This document shows positions 5,704 through 9,421 of a DNA stretch of 9,421 bases, in pieces (position 1 is the stretch's first letter; every line of letters begins with the position of its first letter). The notes below the pieces were generated by a model. That model was given only the letters and a program-made list of their open reading frames with translations, ran no database searches and was not told the origin of the DNA. This stretch comes from an uncultured Oscillospiraceae bacterium (GTDB taxonomy: Bacteria > Bacillota > Clostridia > Oscillospirales > Ruminococcaceae). Location: the NCBI GenBank assembly GCA_900547015.1, contig URFD01000065.1:1-9421 (forward strand), written 5' to 3'. The translations under genes and the position numbers were made by a program.

Positions 5704-6655
5704 GTTCTGCCTCGGGCTGTTCCTGCTTGTCCTTAGCGGAATGGAACTCGCCGCGAACAATCCGCTGGCCTTCCTCGCTATCCACAAAGAGATGCTTGCC
5801 TTCCTTCTTGACCTTGCTGGTTTGCAACGACCAAATCACGACCGCCACACCCACCAGCACGATTGCCAGCACCTGAGAAGCTCTCAAGGAGGTGTTTGGA
5901 ATCATCAAGCTGTCGGTACGCAGTCCTTCAATCACGGCTCTGCCTGCTCCGTACCAAATCGCATAGAGCAAAATCATCTCGCCGTCGAACTTTCTGCGGC
6001 GGGTGTACCAAGCCAAAAACGCAAAGCCCAGCAAGCACCACAGAGATTCATACAGGAAGGTTGGATGAACCGGCATATTCGGGTCGATGTTCATGCCGAT
6101 CGCTTCCAGCTCTGCCTCATGTGCGCTCAGATATGCGGTAATATTCGGGGAAGCCATGCCCCACGGGAGGCTGGTGTTGCCGCCGAATGCCTCCACGTTG
6201 ACAAAGTTTCCCCATCGGCCAATGCACTGGCCAATCAAAAATCCGCCGGAAACCACATCCAGCGCCGGAAGCATCTTGACCTTTCTGATTTTGCACATCA
6301 GCAGTCCAATCAGGACACCGCCGATCAATCCTCCGTAGATTGCCATGCCGCCGCTGCGGGTATTAAAAATCTGGTCCAGATTCTGTCCGTAATAATCCCA
6401 CTGCAACAGGACATAGTAGGTTCTTGCACCGACGATTCCGCCGATTGCGCCGCCCAAAATTACATCCAGCATTCGGTCTGCATCCACGCCGAACTCTTTG
6501 GCACGGCGGTTGACATACATGATTGCCAGCACGAATCCCAACGCAATCAAAATTCCATACCAGTAAACCGGCAGGCTGCCCAGATGGAATGCCACCCTGT
6601 TTACCTCAAATTCCAACCCCATGCCGGGGAAGGAAACCGTTGTTGTCTGTCCCAT
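5549..6655 (-). CDS. lgt: Prolipoprotein diacylglyceryl transferase with extended acidic tail
   Basis: Lgt transfers diacylglycerol from phosphatidylglycerol to the lipobox cysteine of prolipoproteins, the first step of lipoprotein maturation, in the cytoplasmic membrane. Core residues 1-280 contain several membrane segments and family motifs: YWYG (31-34), GGMAIYGGLIGG (102-113), the signature GRWGNFVNVEAFG (146-158, with Arg147 and Glu155), HPTFLYES (197-204) and YGAGRAVIEGLR (235-246, with Tyr235 and Arg239). At the position of the essential His103 of the E. coli enzyme there is Tyr107, which I believe is common in Clostridia. The protein has 368 residues, about 80-100 more than usual. The extra part (about 282-368) is Glu/Asn-rich, probably disordered and cytoplasmic, with the tandem octads GNTEENTE and GNTEEIAE and two FPGN units. 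The start follows AAGGAG with about 9 bases of spacing and lies 22 bases after yfmH. Confidence 0.97.
   Translation of the reverse strand: MGQTTTVSFPGMGLEFEVNRVAFHLGSLPVYWYGILIALGFVLAIMYVNRRAKEFGVDADRMLDVILGGAIGGIVGARTYYVLLQWDYYGQNLDQIFNTRSGGMAIYGGLIGGVLIGLLMCKIRKVKMLPALDVVSGGFLIGQCIGRWGNFVNVEAFGGNTSLPWGMASPNITAYLSAHEAELEAIGMNIDPNMPVHPTFLYESLWCLLGFAFLAWYTRRRKFDGEMILLYAIWYGAGRAVIEGLRTDSLMIPNTSLRASQVLAIVLVGVAVVIWSLQTSKVKKEGKHLFVDSEEGQRIVRGEFHSAKDKQEQPEAEHFPGNTEENTEGNTEEIAETEKDFPGNDEEIENLSENSPEHNAENEETEKN
5656..5695 (-). repeat. In-frame 24-base tandem repeat in the lgt tail
   Basis: The 16-mer TTTCCTCGGTATTTCC occurs at 5656-5671 and again at 5680-5695, a period of 24 bases or eight codons. 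It gives the tandem peptide GNTEENTE-GNTEEIAE at residues 321-336. A third, partial version follows in the protein as GNDEEIEN after FPGN. The period preserves frame, as expected of a repeat that can expand by slippage. Confidence 0.8.
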
Positions 6656-6677
6656 GAATCTCTGCTCCTTCCAAAAA

Positions 6678-7949
6678 TTATGCCATCACGATCGAAAGGC
6701 TGCTGCGCTCGGAATCGAAATCCTCCCGCAGACGCTCCTCCAGCTGCTCTTGGGTGCAGTTTGCCACCAGCTCGACCAGCTCGTACACATCGACCCCTGC
6801 AAAATAGCAGTTGGTCATCGCGCTGGCAATCGATTCCGGCTTGCTGAACAGCCCCAGATACCGCCCGTAGGTGGATTTCTTCACTCTGGCAAATTCTTCC
6901 TTGTCGATTCCGTCCTGTTTTGCCCGGTCAAATGCCGCGCAAATCCGCTCATAGACCTGATCCGGGTCTTTGGATTCGCCGGAAATCATCGAGCACAGGT
7001 AGTCCCTGCCGGTCATGGTCTCTCCGGCAATCCCGCCGCTGATGAGCCCGTCCTCATACAAGCCCTTGTACAGCTCGGTCGTCTCTCCGGTCACCAGGTC
7101 GAGAATCATCTCGTCCAGAATCATGTTACAGAAGTTGTCCCGTTCCCCATGATCCGGGCCCTTGAAGCCGATATAGAACATCGGAGTTGCCACCGGCAGA
7201 TGCTGGACAACGCGCTTTCTCACAACGTCCAGCGGCTCCGGCACTGTTTTGCGCTCGACCGAGAACGGCTCTGCCTTTTTCAGGATGCGGTCTGCTGCTT
7301 CGAGGACATCCGACGGCTCAAAGTTTCCTGCCACCGTCAGCAGCATATTGTTCAGATTATAGAATGTGTGGTAGCAGCGGTAGAGCAGCGGAGCGTCGAT
7401 TTTTGCAATCGATTCGGTCGTTCCGGCAATATCGATTTTGACGCTGTTGTTTTGATACAAGCTTTCCAGCAGGTTGAACATCACTCGCCAGCCCGGGTCG
7501 TCATCGTACATTCTGATTTCCTGGGAAATAATTCCCTGCTCCTTTTCCACCGTTTCCGGGGTGAAGTACGGGTCGGTAACAAAATCCAGCAGGATTTCAA
7601 TCGACTGCCGGAACTGGTCCGAACCGGCAAACAGATAGGAGGTCTTGTCAAAGCTGGTAAAGGCGTTGGCAGATGCACCGGTTTTGGCATAGCGCTCGAA
7701 CGCATCTCCGTCCTCGCTTTCAAACATTTTATGCTCCAGATAGTGTGCGACACCTGCCGGAACGCTGACGAAATCCTCGTCCTCGCCGGTTTTAAAGCAG
7801 GTGTCGGTCGAGCCGTACTTGGTGGAGAACATCGCAAAGGAGGTCGAAAATCCCTTCATCGGGTACAGCAGCATGGTCAGGCCGGAGGGGTGCTCCACCC
7901 GCAGATACTCCTCTCCCAGCCGTTCATCCCGCACGATTTCCTGTTTCAT
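6678..7949 (-). CDS. yfmH: M16 family zinc peptidase, YfmH type (catalytic subunit)
   Basis: This 423-residue protein is an M16B (pitrilysin-like) metallopeptidase with an intact zinc motif: HYLEH at residues 69-73 (HxxEH, with Glu72 as catalytic base). The likely third ligand, Glu144, lies about 70 residues later in IISQEIRMYDDDPGW. An N-terminal catalytic half is followed by a C-terminal inactive half (about 230-423), the usual two-domain layout; no signal peptide is present, so it should be cytoplasmic. Bacterial M16B proteins commonly work as a heterodimer of one HxxEH subunit and one without it, matching the next gene. The pair is annotated in many Bacillota as EF-P 5-aminopentanol modification-associated proteins, named from their genome association; the substrate is not established. 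Its ATG starts one base after the yfmF stop, with AAGGAGG about 9 bases upstream, so translation is coupled. No EF-P or modification gene is in the window. Confidence 0.93.
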   Translation of the reverse strand: MKQEIVRDERLGEEYLRVEHPSGLTMLLYPMKGFSTSFAMFSTKYGSTDTCFKTGEDEDFVSVPAGVAHYLEHKMFESEDGDAFERYAKTGASANAFTSFDKTSYLFAGSDQFRQSIEILLDFVTDPYFTPETVEKEQGIISQEIRMYDDDPGWRVMFNLLESLYQNNSVKIDIAGTTESIAKIDAPLLYRCYHTFYNLNNMLLTVAGNFEPSDVLEAADRILKKAEPFSVERKTVPEPLDVVRKRVVQHLPVATPMFYIGFKGPDHGERDNFCNMILDEMILDLVTGETTELYKGLYEDGLISGGIAGETMTGRDYLCSMISGESKDPDQVYERICAAFDRAKQDGIDKEEFARVKKSTYGRYLGLFSKPESIASAMTNCYFAGVDVYELVELVANCTQEQLEERLREDFDSERSSLSIVMA

Positions 7950-7950
7950 C

Positions 7951-9246
7951 CTACTCGCCCTCCTTTTCCTGTTCTTCGTTCGGCATCAGCATATATACGG
8001 TGTCCAGCTTGATTGCGTTGGCTGCCGCAATCATATCCTCGCGGCTGACCCGATTGGAAAGCTCGATTTCCTCATCGGGGGAAACTCTGCTCTCGCCCAG
8101 AATCTGTGCAAGGTACCAGCTGTCCATCGCACCGAGCGAATCGGTCGTTGCCTTGAGTGCAGTCTTGAAAAACAGCTTGGTTTCCTCAATATCCTTGTCC
8201 TCAAATTCGCCCTGCTGCATCAGACGAAGCTGGTGCAAAATCTCGTCGCGTGCCTTTTCGGCATTTTCTGCTTCCACTCCGCTGTCCACCATCATGATAC
8301 CGGTGTGGCGGTCATAGCGGGCAGCGCAATAGTAGCACAGGCTGAGCTTTTCGCGGACATTTTTAAAGAGCAGTGAATTGCCGGTTCCGCCGAACAGCGC
8401 AACTGCCAGCCGCTCCGCGTTCATCTGCTCGTAGGAGTTCATCCCCTCCACGCGGAATCCCATGACCAGCTTGCCCTGTTTGACATCCATCCGTTCGACC
8501 GTTTCCCGAATCGGGCCGTGCTGCTGTTTCGGCACACAGCGAACCAACGGTTCCGGCTGACGCTCGATTTTGAAAAACTGCTCCCGGAAGATTTCGCAGG
8601 CAGGCTGTGGGTCTCCGCAGCCCTCGAACATGATTTCGATTTGAGCGGTCCGCATCAGCTCCCGATAGGCCTGCGCCGCCGACTGTGGTGTGATGCGGAG
8701 GGCGTCCTCCCGATAGCCGTACTTTTTGATGGAGCAGCTTTCGTCCCCGCACATGATGTCCTTACAGCGCATCATCGCATAGCTGCGCTTGTCGTTGATT
8801 TCCGAATCGATGGTTTCGAGGAGGTACTGTTTCTCCAATTCTGTATTTTTTGCATTAAATTTACCATCTGTAATATCTGGTTCAAGCAGAATATCTGCCA
8901 GCAGAGCAGCGCACTCCCGAACCATGTCCTCCTGCTCCAGGGCAAACCGGCTGTCCACCCCAATGACGCCCAGCGCAATAATCTGATAGTCGCCCAGCTT
9001 GTCGATTCCCGCATCCAGAGAAGCGCCGTACAGCTCGCACAGCTTTTGATTCAGTGCCGTAAAATCCGGCCAGTTTTTGCTGCCCTGACGAAGAATAAAG
9101 GGGACAACCGCGCGGTCGGTCACCTTTTCGCGGTCCAGCTTTACGACCAGATTCACAGACATTCGATTATGCTTAAATTTCCGATCGGTAATGGAGGAAA
9201 AATATACGCCGTCGGCGATACGTTCCCTCACCAGTGGATAACTCAT
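7951..9246 (-). CDS. yfmF: M16 family peptidase-like protein, YfmF type (non-catalytic subunit)
   Basis: This 431-residue M16B homologue is the partner of YfmH. Where the zinc motif should be, it reads AVVPFILRQGS (about residues 46-56) and has no HxxEH, so it cannot be catalytic. In the C-terminal half NVREKLSLCYYCAARYD (296-312) holds the Arg298 and Tyr305/306 expected of the R/Y pair that positions substrate in the non-zinc subunit of such heterodimers. No signal peptide or membrane segment is visible. The start follows GGAG with an 8-base spacer and is the first gene after an extended -10 promoter. Its stop is one base before the yfmH ATG. Residues 119-137 are encoded by almost exclusively A/T-ending codons, unlike the rest of the gene. 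Confidence 0.92.
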   Translation of the reverse strand: MSYPLVRERIADGVYFSSITDRKFKHNRMSVNLVVKLDREKVTDRAVVPFILRQGSKNWPDFTALNQKLCELYGASLDAGIDKLGDYQIIALGVIGVDSRFALEQEDMVRECAALLADILLEPDITDGKFNAKNTELEKQYLLETIDSEINDKRSYAMMRCKDIMCGDESCSIKKYGYREDALRITPQSAAQAYRELMRTAQIEIMFEGCGDPQPACEIFREQFFKIERQPEPLVRCVPKQQHGPIRETVERMDVKQGKLVMGFRVEGMNSYEQMNAERLAVALFGGTGNSLLFKNVREKLSLCYYCAARYDRHTGIMMVDSGVEAENAEKARDEILHQLRLMQQGEFEDKDIEETKLFFKTALKATTDSLGAMDSWYLAQILGESRVSPDEEIELSNRVSREDMIAAANAIKLDTVYMLMPNEEQEKEGE

Positions 9247-9281
9247 GGATTCATCTCCTATTTTTTTATCTCTGCCTGCCT

Positions 9282-9310
9282 ATTATAGCATATTCACTTT
9301 TCGGTTTCTA
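9282..9310 (-). promoter_or_regulatory. Promoter of yfmF-yfmH-lgt
   Basis: On the minus strand, TAGAAA (9310-9305, four of six consensus bases) lies 17 bases before a perfect TATAAT (9287-9282). The TG one base ahead of it (TGCTATAAT) makes an extended -10. It is about 36 bases before the yfmF start codon. Confidence 0.75.
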
Positions 9311-9389
9311 CATACAGTCTGTGAACTCATGGTTTTTTCTTCCCCGGCAAATCCACCCTTTATCGCTAAAGAAAGAGCGGCACTAACTG

Positions 9390-9421
9390 AAAAGAGGGAC
9401 CGTGATTTCTCACAGTCCCTC
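9390..9421 (-). terminator. Terminator of an upstream gene beyond the window
   Basis: GAGGGAC-C-GTGA (9394-9405) pairs with TCAC-A-GTCCCTC (9410-9421) around a TTTC loop, with a single mismatch. On the minus strand it is followed by TTTT (9393-9390). It therefore ends a minus-strand gene lying beyond 9421. The stem may continue past the window edge. Confidence 0.75.

Noticed and set aside
6621..8012. 463-codon open frame on the plus strand opposite yfmH, with similar long frames at 4318-5418, 5519-6847, 2129-2968 and 8518-9288
   Set aside because: All lie opposite confidently identified genes and arise from the codon bias of those genes; none shows a recognisable domain.
9285..9330. Small minus-strand frame of 14 codons (ATG at 9330-9328) ahead of yfmF, a possible leader peptide
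   Set aside because: It runs through the -35 and -10 of the yfmF promoter and has no clear ribosome-binding site.

Overview
The window looks like ordinary chromosomal core sequence from a spore-forming-type Clostridia (Bacillota), most likely a moderate-GC gut lineage such as the Oscillospirales. The clearest lineage marker is the rplU-prp-rpmA cluster, in which L27 carries the N-terminal extension removed by the Prp cysteine protease. Obg, Mini-RNase III, YitT and the paired M16 proteases YfmF/YfmH agree with this. The placement is inferred from gene content and order; no database search was possible. All recognised full-length genes lie on the minus strand, so transcription runs from high to low coordinates.

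Layout in transcription order: (1) 9421-9247, the terminator hairpin of an upstream gene outside the window, then an extended -10 promoter. (2) 9246-5549, yfmF, yfmH and lgt with very short gaps, probably one operon. lgt has an unusual acidic repeat-rich tail of about 90 residues. (3) 5548-5389, a 160-base spacer holding palindromic copies of ATTTCCCGGGAAAT; two more perfect copies sit inside the lgt tail. (4) 5388-4540, folD, followed by a hairpin terminator. (5) 4539-4241, a promoter with phased A-tracts and a structured leader upstream of rplU, probably the L21 autoregulatory leader. (6) 4240-3329, rplU-prp-rpmA, overlapping genes closed by a strong terminator at 3281-3313. (7) About 3210-497, a good promoter followed by obg, mrnC and yitT. 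(8) 496-10, a perfect 15-bp hairpin, a small plus-strand gene of 46 codons (303-443) that converges on yitT, and the C-terminal remnant of an M42 aminopeptidase gene.

The conserved genes do housekeeping work: ribosomal large-subunit proteins and their maturation (L21, Prp, L27), ribosome assembly and rRNA maturation (Obg, Mini-RNase III), one-carbon folate metabolism (FolD), lipoprotein acylation (Lgt) and an M16 heterodimer associated with EF-P modification. I see no evidence of a phage, insertion sequence, CRISPR array or defence system. The least-explained parts are the palindromic repeat family in the lgt tail and spacer, the small cysteine-containing plus-strand protein behind a possible sporulation (sigma-E-like) promoter, and the missing conventional start codon of mrnC.
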